From positions 1 through 38,436 of the forward strand of contig CAITWF010000096.1 of the NCBI GenBank assembly GCA_903896015.1: DNA of 38,436 nucleotides, given 5' to 3'. Position 1 is the first letter of the stretch. The number at the start of each line of letters is the position of its first letter. The notes under the pieces are model-generated. The model worked only from the letters and a program-made list of their open reading frames with translations. It was not told the DNA's origin and did no database searches. Source of the DNA: an uncultured Opitutia bacterium (GTDB lineage: Bacteria; Verrucomicrobiota; Verrucomicrobiia; Opitutales; Opitutaceae). The position numbers were made by a program, and so were the translations under genes. Shown piece after piece: positions 24,402-33,722 of the stretch.

Positions 24402-26060
24402 TCACGGCGCCGGCGCCAGCGCGGACCGCAACTGCGCAAAGCGTGCCCGCATCGGGTCGTCGGTCGCATATTCAATTCCAGTCTCCAGCAGTTCGCCGGC
24501 CTCGGCGCGACGCCCCGCGCGCACCAGCACGAGCGCGATCCGGTAACTTACAACGGGATCCATTGCGAAAAGCTTTCCACCGCGCGCGAGTGCGACGAGG
24601 TCAGCGGGCGGGATCGGCCCGCGGGTTTGCAGCCAAGCGTCGGCGAGCAGGCTGAAGACTTCCGGCAGCGGCGGCGCTAGCTGCACCGCGATCCGCAAGG
24701 GCTCGACGATCGGCGCGATCTCGGCGGCGGAGAAAAACCGGTCCGGGGGCTGGTCGCGCCGCAGTTGTGCGAAGCGCAGCCGCGCGAGCGCGTAGGCAGC
24801 CTGCGGTCGCGGCGCACCCGCGGCCAGAGCGTCATCCAGCAATGGTTGGCCGGCCGCCAGATCGCCGGCGTCGAATTCGCAGAGACCAAGCTCGGCGAGG
24901 AGCCACGCGTTTTTCTCTCCCCGTTCGTAGGGCTCGCGCAGCGTGCGCCGGGCTTGGATGATGTAGCTCTCCACGAATTCCGGGTGCGTGCGCCGCACGT
25001 AGCTGATTTCGAGTCGCTCCCACGTGCCGCGCAGCCGCGCGATTGCGAGCGGGGTCGCGTCAAGCAGTTCGGGCGCGGCAAACTGTGGGACGGGGTCTTC
25101 CGCGAGGCGCAACGGGTCCTTGATCGCCAACGGGAGGTAGTCGTTGAGCCGGTCGCGGAGGTCTGAGAAACCGAAGCCGAAGCACTGTGCGAACAATTCC
25201 TCTGTCACGCGTTGCTCGCTCGCGAGCCGCGCGAATTTCCAGAACGCCGCACGTGCCCCGTTCCGCGGATCGAGCGCCCAGCGGGCGAAGAGCCCGACTT
25301 GTGCGCGCAAGGTGAGCACGCGCCGTGGCTGGCTGTTTTCGGCGCCGCGCAAAGCGTCGGGCGCGAACATTTCGCCGGCCGGCAGGAGCGCGCGCGGCCG
25401 CGCCGGATCGCGGAGGAGAGCGCGGCTCTCCTCGGGCGACATCCAGAGGAACGGGCGCAGCGTGACGCCGGTCTCGTTCGGGGAAATTTGGCTGCGTAAG
25501 ACGAGCAGGCCTGCGGTCAGCCACGGCGGCAGCATTGGCGTGCGCCGCTCGAGCAACGAGCGCAGGTAGTCCGCGGTGATCGCGAGTTCCATCTGAGCCA
25601 GCTCGGTGTCGTCCAGATAGGAAAAGAAACCGGCCTGATCGCGATCGTCGATGCGGAGGTTGGGCAGATAGTGCACCGCGACGGCGCGGCCTGGAGTCTG
25701 CAGGGGTGTCGGGCGCAACACGTCTTGGGCTACCATGTCGCCGGCCTTGGGCGCGACGGCTGCGTCCGCCAAAATCGTGATCGAGGACAGGTGGGCGAGA
25801 AATTCGTCCGGCACGAGCGCGTGGAGCCGCTGCCACGCGCGTTCGCGTTTCGCAATAAACTCGAGGGTGAGCTTCGGTGGGCAGCGCGAGAGGTATTCGT
25901 CGCCGTGCACCTCAGTATAGAGCCAGTGCGCCGAACCGATCGTTTCGTTCACGATCATCGGTGGCAACTCGACAACGGGCCCGGGCGGCTGCGCCACCAG
26001 CGGCGTCGACGCGCCGCCGACGAGGAGGGCGCAGCGCCATGTGACGGCCCGGCCGATCAT
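24402..26060 (-). CDS. Exported TPR-containing protein of unknown function
   Basis: This 552-residue protein begins MIGRAVTWRCALLVGGASTPLVAQ, a signal peptide of modest quality. The N-terminal half (about 30-330) looks like the peptidase-like proteins found in this phylum: MLPPWLTAGLLVLRSQI occupies the place where zinc peptidase-like relatives have a conserved segment, but there is no HExxH motif anywhere. The C-terminal half (about 355-550) is helical with TPR-like repeats (NAWLLAELGLCEFDAGDLAAGQPLLDDALAAG). Its ATG overlaps the stop of the upstream gene in ATGA (26057-26060), so translation is coupled with the S9-like protein. I do not recognise a named family. A joint complex with that protein is inferred from the coupling. 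Confidence 0.6.
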   Translation of the reverse strand: MIGRAVTWRCALLVGGASTPLVAQPPGPVVELPPMIVNETIGSAHWLYTEVHGDEYLSRCPPKLTLEFIAKRERAWQRLHALVPDEFLAHLSSITILADAAVAPKAGDMVAQDVLRPTPLQTPGRAVAVHYLPNLRIDDRDQAGFFSYLDDTELAQMELAITADYLRSLLERRTPMLPPWLTAGLLVLRSQISPNETGVTLRPFLWMSPEESRALLRDPARPRALLPAGEMFAPDALRGAENSQPRRVLTLRAQVGLFARWALDPRNGARAAFWKFARLASEQRVTEELFAQCFGFGFSDLRDRLNDYLPLAIKDPLRLAEDPVPQFAAPELLDATPLAIARLRGTWERLEISYVRRTHPEFVESYIIQARRTLREPYERGEKNAWLLAELGLCEFDAGDLAAGQPLLDDALAAGAPRPQAAYALARLRFAQLRRDQPPDRFFSAAEIAPIVEPLRIAVQLAPPLPEVFSLLADAWLQTRGPIPPADLVALARGGKLFAMDPVVSYRIALVLVRAGRRAEAGELLETGIEYATDDPMRARFAQLRSALAPAP

Positions 26061-28282
26061 TTGATCTCCTTCGTCTCGCCGACTTTCACTTGGTAGTCGT
26101 AGAGGTTGAGGTTGAAAAAAACTTCTAGTCGCGCGTAAAGCTGCATCCGCGCCTCCGGCAGGCCGGCAGTGTAGGCGGCGTTGACTTCGACGTAGTCGGA
26201 GTCGGTCGCGATTTTTTTGAGGTGGCTGCGCACTTCGCGATTCGTAGTTTCAATCGCATCGGAACGGCCAGCGTTTACTATTTGAAAGACGGCGTGCGTG
26301 AGCGTGTCCGGCTGTGCGAGGACCGCGAGCGCCGCGAGATCGGCGCCGCTGCGCTGGAGAAATGCGCGGTTTGCCTCGAGCGTGAAATCCACTTGTTGAC
26401 CCATGTCGGTCGTGGGCGGCACCTGGAGCCAGCGACCGGGAGCGAGCGGGGCGTTGTCCGCGACCGCGCAGCGAAACGCGTCTGGGCGCAATTCTAGCGC
26501 GCGCACCGCAAGGTAGCCGCCAAAGCCGTGACCGAGTGTGGCAACGCGCTTGCGATCGATCGAATGACGCGCGGCGATCCAGTCGAGTGTGGCGAGCGCG
26601 TCGTCAATCGGCGCGCGATCGAGACCGGCGAGGATCGCGTCGCGGTGCGCGCGGCCGAAACCGCCGACGCCACGGTGATTGAGCCGGATGACGATGAGGC
26701 CCATCTCCGCGAGCACCTGCGCCTCGCGATCGAACTCGGCGTGTGGGCGAGCCGGAAAGCCGTCGGCAAAACAAATCACTGCGGGTGGCGGGTTGAGCCG
26801 CGTGGTGCGAGGGAGCGTGACGTAGCCGGTCAGGTGGATGCCGTCCGCGGTGTCGAAGGCAAACGATTCCGTCATGTGCAGGTTCGAAGCATCAAGCCAC
26901 GGCGCACTGCGCAAAATTTCGAGGACAAGATTGTCGGGCTTTTGCCACACGAAATACCGGCCTGGCTCCGTGCCACCCGTTACCCGCAAGAGGAACGCCG
27001 CGCGATCGTCGCTCCATTCGAGCAGTTCGACGGTGCGCTGGGGAAATTTTTTCTCGAGCGTGCGCTGTGCCGCCGCGAGTTCGGGGTCGCGCCAGACTGC
27101 GATGGGTTGCGGTCCCGGGCTGCGCACGCCGGCGAGCTGACCGCGTGCCTCGTCGAAGACGAGCTGACGCGACGGATAGTCCGGTTCAAGCGGTGTGAGA
27201 TCGACGTGCGCCAACTCCAGCGCGAGGTCGGTGCGTTGCCTTGTTATCAGGTTGAGCGCGTAAACGCCAAATGTGTCGCGCCCCACATTCGAGGCGAAGT
27301 AGAGCACGTTGGGATCGGGATCGAAGCCAAGGGGAAAGGCGCGCTCGCCGAAATAATTCTGCGGAGTGGTCGTGAAATGGCCGGCAAGCGGGCCCAGCCA
27401 GGGCTCGTCGAATTTCAGCTCCGGACTGCCGACGATCGCGAACGGGCGCTCGAGTGAAAAGAACGGCTTCGCATAGCTGATGCGCGAGCGGCCCTGCCAG
27501 TCGTAGCCGAGTTCGCCGTTCAGGAATTCGTCGCCGAGTGGATCGAGTTTGCCGGTGCGCACATCGACTTTGAAGAGCGTGGTCGGTAGCATCACGGGCA
27601 CGGCGATGGATGGGGCGTGCGGGCCGCCGGTTTCCGCCACACCGAGTGATGGAGGCTGCATCATGAGCGTGTCGCCGAGCGCCTGCACGAGCAGGTGATC
27701 GCGAGCCCCGGCGGGAAAGCCGACGATGCGGCTGAAGCGCGGGCGATCGTCGGTTTCGAAGGTTGCGGGATTGTTGATCTGCCCGACCAAATCGGGGCCG
27801 TTGAGCAAGGTGCGGGGGTTTTTCCCATCGGCATCGATCGCGAAGATGGGGGCGAAATGTTTTTGCCTCGGACCGGCGGGGCCGACGAGTTCCTCGCGCG
27901 GGGCGAAGACGAGGCGGTTCGGGCCGGCCCAGCGGAGAAAGCGCAGCGTGGAGCGTCGCTTCTCTTGCGAGAAACGCACGTCCGTGTCGTCTTCGACGGC
28001 GATGCGCACCTTCGCGTAGGGCTCGGCGAGCGCCAGGATGACGACGTCGAGTTCGTCCTTCACGTGCTCGGTGTAGGCCACATGGCTTCCGTCGGGCGAG
28101 AGCGTCACCTGCTCGGCTAGAAACGGCTTGAAGAGCATGACGACCTGCTCGCGCGTTGTCGCCCGGGCGGCAGTCATCAGCACTGCCGTGACCAAGCAAT
28201 TAGACAAGTGGGCGAAGGGGCGTCGCACGCTCCGAAAGCGTCCGCGTTGCGCCAGCGAAGGCAAGACACCGATCTGGCGCAA
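26057..28282 (-). CDS. S9 (prolyl oligopeptidase)-like protein without nucleophilic Ser
   Basis: The frame from TTG 28282 has 741 residues; ATG 28177 (36th codon) is the first ATG. The stretch before it contains a possible signal sequence, so the start is open. A seven-bladed propeller (about 60-480; LSPDGSHVAYTEHV, LFKVDVRTGKLDPL, VLYFASNVGRDTFGVYALNL) precedes an alpha/beta-hydrolase domain (about 490-735; GIHLTGYVTLPR, VIRLNHRGVGGFGRAHRDAI, IDDALATLDWIAARHSIDRKRV). The nucleophile elbow reads GHGFGG, with Gly586 (GGC) in place of Ser, and the C-terminal region where the catalytic His should be reads NAAYTAGLPEARM. It therefore looks catalytically dead. AGC to GGC is a single base change. 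It is followed directly by a coupled gene of unknown function. Confidence 0.8.
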   Translation of the reverse strand: MRQIGVLPSLAQRGRFRSVRRPFAHLSNCLVTAVLMTAARATTREQVVMLFKPFLAEQVTLSPDGSHVAYTEHVKDELDVVILALAEPYAKVRIAVEDDTDVRFSQEKRRSTLRFLRWAGPNRLVFAPREELVGPAGPRQKHFAPIFAIDADGKNPRTLLNGPDLVGQINNPATFETDDRPRFSRIVGFPAGARDHLLVQALGDTLMMQPPSLGVAETGGPHAPSIAVPVMLPTTLFKVDVRTGKLDPLGDEFLNGELGYDWQGRSRISYAKPFFSLERPFAIVGSPELKFDEPWLGPLAGHFTTTPQNYFGERAFPLGFDPDPNVLYFASNVGRDTFGVYALNLITRQRTDLALELAHVDLTPLEPDYPSRQLVFDEARGQLAGVRSPGPQPIAVWRDPELAAAQRTLEKKFPQRTVELLEWSDDRAAFLLRVTGGTEPGRYFVWQKPDNLVLEILRSAPWLDASNLHMTESFAFDTADGIHLTGYVTLPRTTRLNPPPAVICFADGFPARPHAEFDREAQVLAEMGLIVIRLNHRGVGGFGRAHRDAILAGLDRAPIDDALATLDWIAARHSIDRKRVATLGHGFGGYLAVRALELRPDAFRCAVADNAPLAPGRWLQVPPTTDMGQQVDFTLEANRAFLQRSGADLAALAVLAQPDTLTHAVFQIVNAGRSDAIETTNREVRSHLKKIATDSDYVEVNAAYTAGLPEARMQLYARLEVFFNLNLYDYQVKVGETKEIK

Positions 28283-28494
28283 AGCCGACTTTAGTTTGTG
28301 CGGTTTTCTCTTCTATGCCGGTGACGAAGGATCCGCCATGACGGGGAAACCATCATCGTCAGCGCGGCTGCGACTCCGAGGCAGTCAACAGTTGAGCCGA
28401 AAGTGCTTTGTGATGCGTTGATTTTGGCGGCGCACTGGTCTTGTGTTCGCCGTCTGCCACCCCGCAGCTTCTGCTGCACCATCCGCCTGACCCC

Positions 28495-29925
28495 ATGAAA
28501 ATGCGCCCCTCTTTCCCCGATTCTTTCACGCGCCGAGACTTTGTTCGCACCGCCGCTGTTACCGCCGCCGTCGCTCCGCTCATCGTGCCCTCGCGGTTTT
28601 TCGGCGCCGAAGCGCCGAGCAATCGCATTCGCGTTGGCCACATCGGCTGCGGTCGCATTGGCCAGAGCCATGACATGCCCGGCGTCGCCAATGCGAAACT
28701 CGCCGATGTCGTCGCCGTGTGCGATCTCGACTCGCGCCGGCTCGCAAGCGGCAAGGCGAACGTCGAGCGCCTCTTCCGCGCCGCCCAGCTCGCGGTGCCG
28801 ACGATCGATACCTACGCCGACTACCACGAATTGCTCGCGCGCAAAGACATCGACGCCGTCGTCATCAGTCTGCCCGATCACCAACACGCCGAGGTCGCCA
28901 TCGCGGCGTTGCGCGCGGGTAAGGATATTTATCTCCAGAAGCCGTTCACGCTGACGCATGCTGAGGGTGTGCTGCTCCGCGCGGAGGTCGCGAAGTCTGG
29001 CCGGATCCTCCAGGTTGGCAGTCAGCAGCGTTCGTGGGGCCCGAACGAACAATTCCGCAGGGCGTGCGAGTTCGTCCGCAGCGGCCGCGTTGGCAACCTT
29101 CGCAAGGTCGAAATCGGTCTCCCCATCGATCCGACGAAGCCCGACGATCCGGAACAACCGGTGCCGGCGAATCTCGATTATGAAAAGTGGCTCGGGCCCA
29201 CGCCAAAGGTTTACTACACCGAGCAGCGCGTGCATCCGCAGGGCGTCGATCGCCGCGGCAATCCCGACGTTGCATCGCGCCCGGGTTGGCTGCGCAACGA
29301 GTCCTACACCCTCGGCATGATCACCGGCTGGGGCGCGCACCATTTCGACACCGCCCACTGGGGCATGGGCATGGAACTTGGCGCGCCGCTCACGATCGAA
29401 GGCAAGGGTGAGTTTCCGACGAACAGGATTTGGAACGTCCACGGCGCCTATCACATCGAGCTCACTTATCCGGGTGATGTGCACATGACTGTGTCCGACG
29501 ACCTCCAGAACGGGATTAAATTCATCGGTGACGAGGGTTGGATTTTTGTGACGCGCGACGGTTCCGCCACTGCCAGCGATCCGACCGGCACGGGCGGCAA
29601 GTTGAAGTGGCTCGACGCTAGCAACCCCAAGTTGATCGAACCGAGCGACAAGCTCGCCGTGCAGTTTCCGCACAGCCTCTCGCACCACAAGAACTGGCTC
29701 GAGTGCGTGAAATCGCGATCACAGCCCCTCGCGCCCGCGCCGGTCGCCCACTGCGCGAACAGCGCGTGCATCGTGAGCTGGATATCGATGAAGCTCGGCC
29801 GCCGGCTCACTTGGGACGGCAAGGCTGAACGCTTCGTGAACGACGACGCAGCCAACGCGATGCTCTCCCGCGAGGAGCGCGCCCCCTACGGCGCCGCGCG
29901 CCTTGTGAAAAGTATGCCCGCGTGA
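28495..29925 (+). CDS. Tat-exported Gfo/Idh/MocA oxidoreductase
   Basis: ATG 28495 gives 476 residues; an in-frame TTG at 28441 would precede the signal. The N-terminus has a twin-arginine signal, TRRDFVRTAAVTAAVAP, so it is folded with its cofactor before export. A Rossmann fold follows (VGHIGCGRIGQSHDMP, VVAVCDLDSRRLA, DIDAVVISLPDHQHAEVAI). The family EKP motif appears as YLQKPFT with the Lys kept. The C-terminal substrate domain includes YEKWLGPTPKVYYT, GMITGWGAHHFDTAHWGMG and a LSHHKNWLECVKSR closing stretch. Such proteins oxidise sugars or sugar alcohols, or use bound NAD as catalyst. Its stop overlaps the next start by four bases (GTGA), so the pair is translationally coupled. Substrate is unknown. 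Confidence 0.9.
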   Translation: MKMRPSFPDSFTRRDFVRTAAVTAAVAPLIVPSRFFGAEAPSNRIRVGHIGCGRIGQSHDMPGVANAKLADVVAVCDLDSRRLASGKANVERLFRAAQLAVPTIDTYADYHELLARKDIDAVVISLPDHQHAEVAIAALRAGKDIYLQKPFTLTHAEGVLLRAEVAKSGRILQVGSQQRSWGPNEQFRRACEFVRSGRVGNLRKVEIGLPIDPTKPDDPEQPVPANLDYEKWLGPTPKVYYTEQRVHPQGVDRRGNPDVASRPGWLRNESYTLGMITGWGAHHFDTAHWGMGMELGAPLTIEGKGEFPTNRIWNVHGAYHIELTYPGDVHMTVSDDLQNGIKFIGDEGWIFVTRDGSATASDPTGTGGKLKWLDASNPKLIEPSDKLAVQFPHSLSHHKNWLECVKSRSQPLAPAPVAHCANSACIVSWISMKLGRRLTWDGKAERFVNDDAANAMLSREERAPYGAARLVKSMPA

Positions 29926-31283
29926 AACGGCTGGTCGTTTTTTTGCTGATCGCGCTTTCGACGGCGGCGGTTCGGGCGCAAGCCGGCCCGGCGCCGGCGC
30001 GCTTCCGGCTCGTCACGCTCGATCCGGGGCATTTTCACGCATCGCTCGTGCAGAAGTTCATGTATGCCGACGTCGATCCCGACGTGCACGTTTACGCGCC
30101 GCCGGGTGACGACGTCGCGGAGCATCTGAAACGCGTGGACAGTTTCAACCACCGCGCTGACTCGCCGACGCACTGGCACGAGGAGGTCTACACGGGCGCC
30201 GATTTTTTTGAGAAGATGCTCGCCGAGAAAGCCGGCAACGTCGTCGTCATCTCCGGCAACAACGCCCGCAAGACCGACTACATCGTCCGCGCGCTCGAAG
30301 CCGGCCTTCACGTGCTCGCCGACAAACCGATGGCAATCAACGCAGCGGATTTCGCGCGGCTGCAAACGGCGTTTGCCACGGCGGCGGCGAAGCACGTGCT
30401 GCTTTACGACATCATGACCGAGCGCTTCGAGATTGCGACGATCCTGCAGCGGGAGTTGTCGCGGCAATCTGCGCTCTTCGGCGAAGTTGTGCCTGGCACA
30501 CCCGACGATCCGGCGATCGTGATGGAGAGCGTGCATTATTTCTCGAAGGTCGTGGCGGGCTTGCCGCTCAAGCGGCCGCAGTGGTTTTTCGACGTGAGGC
30601 AGGAAGGCGAAGCGATCACAGATGTCGGCACGCATGTCGTCGATCTCGTGCAGTGGGAACTCTTCCCGGATAAACTGCTGAGCCCGGCCGACGTCGAGAT
30701 GCTGCGCGCGCGCCGCTGGGCCACGCCGATCACCCGCGCCCAATTTCAGCGCGTGACGGGCGCGGCGGATTTTCCCGAGTTTCTGCGCGCCGACGTGAAG
30801 AACGGCGTGCTGCAGGAATTTTCGAACACGGAGTGCACCTACCGGCTCCGCGGCGTATGCGCGCGCGTCGTGGCCGAATGGCGCTTCGAGGCGGCGGCCG
30901 GCGGCGACTCCCATCACTCGATCCTGCGTGGCACCAACGGAAAACTCGAAATTCGCCAATCCGCGGCGGAGAATTTCAAACCCGTGCTCTATATCGCACA
31001 GGGCGATCGCGCGGAGCGGACCGTCCCAGAACCGATCGTCGCGGCGGCGATCGCGTCGTTGCAGGCGAAATTTCCCGGCGTCGGTTTCCGGCGCGCTGGC
31101 GCGGAGTGGGCGGTTACCGTGCCAGACAAATACGATGTTGGCCACGAGGCGCATTTCGCTCAGGTGACCGAGGATTTTCTGCGCTATCTTCATGAAGGTA
31201 GCGTGCCCGAGTGGGAAATCGCTGCCATGCTCACGAAATACGCGACCACGACCCGCGCCTACGAACTCAGTCATCGGCCGTGA
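29922..31283 (+). CDS. Exported Gfo/Idh/MocA-like oxidoreductase (putative oxidoreductase C-terminal type)
   Basis: GTG 29922 overlaps the upstream stop (GTGA) and gives 453 residues beginning with a Sec signal, MKRLVVFLLIALSTAAVRAQ. The Rossmann part is divergent: LVTLDPGHFHASLVQKF replaces a glycine-rich loop, and NVVVISGNNARKTDYIVRALEAGLHVLADKPMAIN carries the Lys-Pro pair in the place of EKP. The C-terminal half has ITDVGTHVVDLVQWELF and later VVAEWRFEAAAGGDSHHSILRG, typical of proteins annotated as putative oxidoreductase, C-terminal domain. Because it lacks a standard dinucleotide loop, cofactor binding is uncertain. Tight coupling with the previous gene suggests a two-protein complex or successive steps on the same sugar. 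Confidence 0.82.
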   Translation: MKRLVVFLLIALSTAAVRAQAGPAPARFRLVTLDPGHFHASLVQKFMYADVDPDVHVYAPPGDDVAEHLKRVDSFNHRADSPTHWHEEVYTGADFFEKMLAEKAGNVVVISGNNARKTDYIVRALEAGLHVLADKPMAINAADFARLQTAFATAAAKHVLLYDIMTERFEIATILQRELSRQSALFGEVVPGTPDDPAIVMESVHYFSKVVAGLPLKRPQWFFDVRQEGEAITDVGTHVVDLVQWELFPDKLLSPADVEMLRARRWATPITRAQFQRVTGAADFPEFLRADVKNGVLQEFSNTECTYRLRGVCARVVAEWRFEAAAGGDSHHSILRGTNGKLEIRQSAAENFKPVLYIAQGDRAERTVPEPIVAAAIASLQAKFPGVGFRRAGAEWAVTVPDKYDVGHEAHFAQVTEDFLRYLHEGSVPEWEIAAMLTKYATTTRAYELSHRP

Positions 31284-31354
31284 GACATTGACCGTCCGAC
31301 AGCCACGGTGCTCGGCTTTCGTCGAGAGAGGGGATTTTGTTTTCCGATTACCCC

Positions 31355-32638
31355 ATGAATGCCGAAAACCTGTCCTCCCGGATCGCCACGATTTTCTTGC
31401 TGACGCTGGTCGCCCTTTCAGCGCGGGCCGTTGAACCGGCCGCCGCCGAGCCGCCGAAATCGTGGATTGATCCGGACACGGGTCACCGCGTGATTCGCCT
31501 CACGCGCGAGCCGGGCTCCGATAGTTTTTATTTTAACTACAACGCGTTCACACCCGACGGGAAAAAGATGGCTCTCATCACGCCGGGCAGCGGCATCGGT
31601 GTGATTGATCTCACGACGCTGGAGGAGAAGACGCTCGTGAAGGGCCCGGCCAAGACGATCGTCGTTGGCTCAAAGACGCCCACACTCTACTACACCCGCA
31701 ACACCAAGGAGCCGTTTTTCTCCGAGCTTTGGGCGGTCAATCTCGATACCAGCGAATCCAAAAAACTCGCCGATCTGCCGCGCCGCGCGAGCGTCGTGAC
31801 AATCAATGCCGATGAAACGCTCGGCGCGGGGACGTTTATTGAAGGCGATGCGAACGTGGGCGGCGCCTACGACGGCACACCGCAGCAGCAGGCCGGGCGC
31901 ATGTCATCCGTCAATATGGGTGAACCGGCGAACAAGGGCGAAATGATGGCCCGCCGCCTCGCGGCGAAGCTGCCGATGACGATGTTCACCATCGATCTGC
32001 GGACGGGAAAAATCTTTCCGTTGCTCGAACACAGCACCGACTGGCTGAACCACCTGCAATTTTCGCCCGCCGATCCGACGCTGCTGATGTATTGCCACGA
32101 AGGCTCGTGGGAAAAAGTCGATCGCATCTGGACGATTCGCGCTGACGGCACGCAAAATCAACTCATTCACAAACGAACGTTGGAGATGGAAATCGCGGGC
32201 CATGAGTGGTGGGGCGCCGACGGCCAAACGATCTTTTATCAGCTCCACTTCCCTCGCGGCGGGCGCGTGTCCTTCATTGCGAGCTACAACATCGCGACGC
32301 AGCAGCGCACGTGGCTGCAATACAGCGCGGAGGACCAATCCTCGATTCACGACAACTCGTCGCCCGATGGAAAATTATTCTGCGGCGACGGCGACAACCG
32401 TTCGCCTTGGATTTTTCTCTTCCGCCCGAAGCTGATTCAGGATCGCGGCACGATCGGCGAACATCTCATCAAAGGTGGCTATCTTGAGTCGGAAAAGCTG
32501 GTGAACATGGCGAAGCAGAACTACCGGCTCGAACCGAATCCGATGTTCACGCCCGACATGAAATACGTCATCTTTCGTTCGAATGTGTTTGGCCCGGACT
32601 ACGCGTTTGCGGTCGAGGTTGCGAAGGCGACGAAGTAG
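31355..32638 (+). CDS. Oligogalacturonate lyase-like (PL22) beta-propeller protein
   Basis: ATG 31355 gives 427 residues; an upstream in-frame TTG at 31337 is not favoured. A signal peptide (about 1-25, ALSARA) is present, unlike the cytoplasmic Ogl enzymes of enterobacteria. Propeller landmarks match PL22: SWIDPDTGHRVIRLTREPGSD, FTPDGKKMALITPG, HLQFSPADPTLLMYCHEG, RIWTIRADGTQN, GHEWWGADGQTIFYQLHFPRGG, and NSSPDGKLFCGDGDN. Several conserved His/Gln positions for the metal site seem present (H in CHEG, H in GHEWW, Q in FYQLHF), but I cannot number them against a structure. It would cleave short oligogalacturonides from pectin by beta-elimination. It lies 72 bp after the Gfo/Idh/MocA pair, likely in the same unit. 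Confidence 0.85.
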   Translation: MNAENLSSRIATIFLLTLVALSARAVEPAAAEPPKSWIDPDTGHRVIRLTREPGSDSFYFNYNAFTPDGKKMALITPGSGIGVIDLTTLEEKTLVKGPAKTIVVGSKTPTLYYTRNTKEPFFSELWAVNLDTSESKKLADLPRRASVVTINADETLGAGTFIEGDANVGGAYDGTPQQQAGRMSSVNMGEPANKGEMMARRLAAKLPMTMFTIDLRTGKIFPLLEHSTDWLNHLQFSPADPTLLMYCHEGSWEKVDRIWTIRADGTQNQLIHKRTLEMEIAGHEWWGADGQTIFYQLHFPRGGRVSFIASYNIATQQRTWLQYSAEDQSSIHDNSSPDGKLFCGDGDNRSPWIFLFRPKLIQDRGTIGEHLIKGGYLESEKLVNMAKQNYRLEPNPMFTPDMKYVIFRSNVFGPDYAFAVEVAKATK

Positions 32639-32649
32639 CGCGGCGCGGA

Positions 32650-33591
32650 TCATCTGGCCGGCGCGGGTGCGGTCGTTTCGGCGGGCAATCGTTGCAGGGC
32701 GTCGCGGACATCCGCGAGCGTTCCGACCGCGACAAAGAGTCGGAAGGGATAGCGGCCCGGCGCGATGCGTTGTCCCGGCCCGCCTTGGCGGAAGACGCAG
32801 TTCCATTTCACGACTTGCTCGCGGGCGAAGCGGAAGCGGCCGTAGCGCGCGTCCGCTTCCGGCGACCAGATTCCCATGGCGTAACCGCCGCCGGACGTGG
32901 CGAGCACGACGGGCTCGGATTGTTCGCCCGGGCCGTCGCTGAGGGGCGCCAGTTCGCCGCGCGCGCGATCGAATTTCCAAAACTGAGAGAACTCCGCCGG
33001 CATGTAGCCCGTCAGCGCCTCAAACACGGCTTGCTGGTGCGGCTCGCCCTCCGGCACGGTGAAGACGACGTTGTAGGCGATAACATGACCCAGACCATGC
33101 CAGCCGAGTTGCACCCGCTTCTCGAGGAGGTGGTTTGAGAGCACCGTCGTGTTGCACGCGGGGTAAGCTCCGGATTTTTCTCCGGGCGCGAGCCAGAACG
33201 CCATTTGCGTTTTGGTTTCGAGCTGGCCGGGCTTCGTGGTGAGCGCGATCAGACGGCTCGTAGACGTGGGCCCGATATGATCGCGGCGCGAGCCGGCCTC
33301 GGTGGGGTTGAAGGTTTCGCTCCGCATGGGCAGTTGCCCGGCATCGAAATTCGAAGCGGACTGCAACTGGCGTCCGTGATCGGTTGAGTTGATGAACTCC
33401 TTGCCGCCCCACGTGAGCGAGTGGAATGCTCCTGCGACGCGCGAAGTCGTCGTAAGGACGATTTCGGAGTCGCCGGCGGGTGCGCGAATTACCGCATCGC
33501 CGCTGACGGGCGAATGAATCGCGCCGGCACATCCACCGAGGAACGCGCAAGCGGCGAGGCCGAAGATGGGCACCAGAGATAGGCTTCGCAT
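32650..33591 (-). CDS. Lipoprotein with predicted carbohydrate-binding beta fold
   Basis: ATG 33591 gives 313 residues with a lipoprotein signal: MRSLSLVPIFGLAACAFLGGC with the lipobox LGGC (Cys21). The frame runs upstream to 33720 without a sensible start. The mature part is beta-rich and resembles galactose-mutarotase-like supersandwich proteins: AFHSLTWGGKEFINSTDHGRQLQSASNFD, then TKTQMAFWLAPGE, HVIAYNVVFTVPEG and YGRFRFAREQVVKWNCVF. I do not recognise a named family. A surface or periplasmic role in binding an oligosaccharide is inference. It converges on the PL22 gene with 11 bp between stops and is divergent from the ABC operon. Confidence 0.68.
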   Translation of the reverse strand: MRSLSLVPIFGLAACAFLGGCAGAIHSPVSGDAVIRAPAGDSEIVLTTTSRVAGAFHSLTWGGKEFINSTDHGRQLQSASNFDAGQLPMRSETFNPTEAGSRRDHIGPTSTSRLIALTTKPGQLETKTQMAFWLAPGEKSGAYPACNTTVLSNHLLEKRVQLGWHGLGHVIAYNVVFTVPEGEPHQQAVFEALTGYMPAEFSQFWKFDRARGELAPLSDGPGEQSEPVVLATSGGGYAMGIWSPEADARYGRFRFAREQVVKWNCVFRQGGPGQRIAPGRYPFRLFVAVGTLADVRDALQRLPAETTAPAPAR

Positions 33592-33722
33592 GGAGCGATA
33601 TTTGCGGATCGCTGCGGCTGCGTGTCGAGATTCCGATGATTTCGCAACGTGAGCCCAACGCGGGCTTCGCGATCTATGGGCGGCGGCTGGCGTTTGGCGG
33701 TAATTGCTGTTGCGTGGCAATC

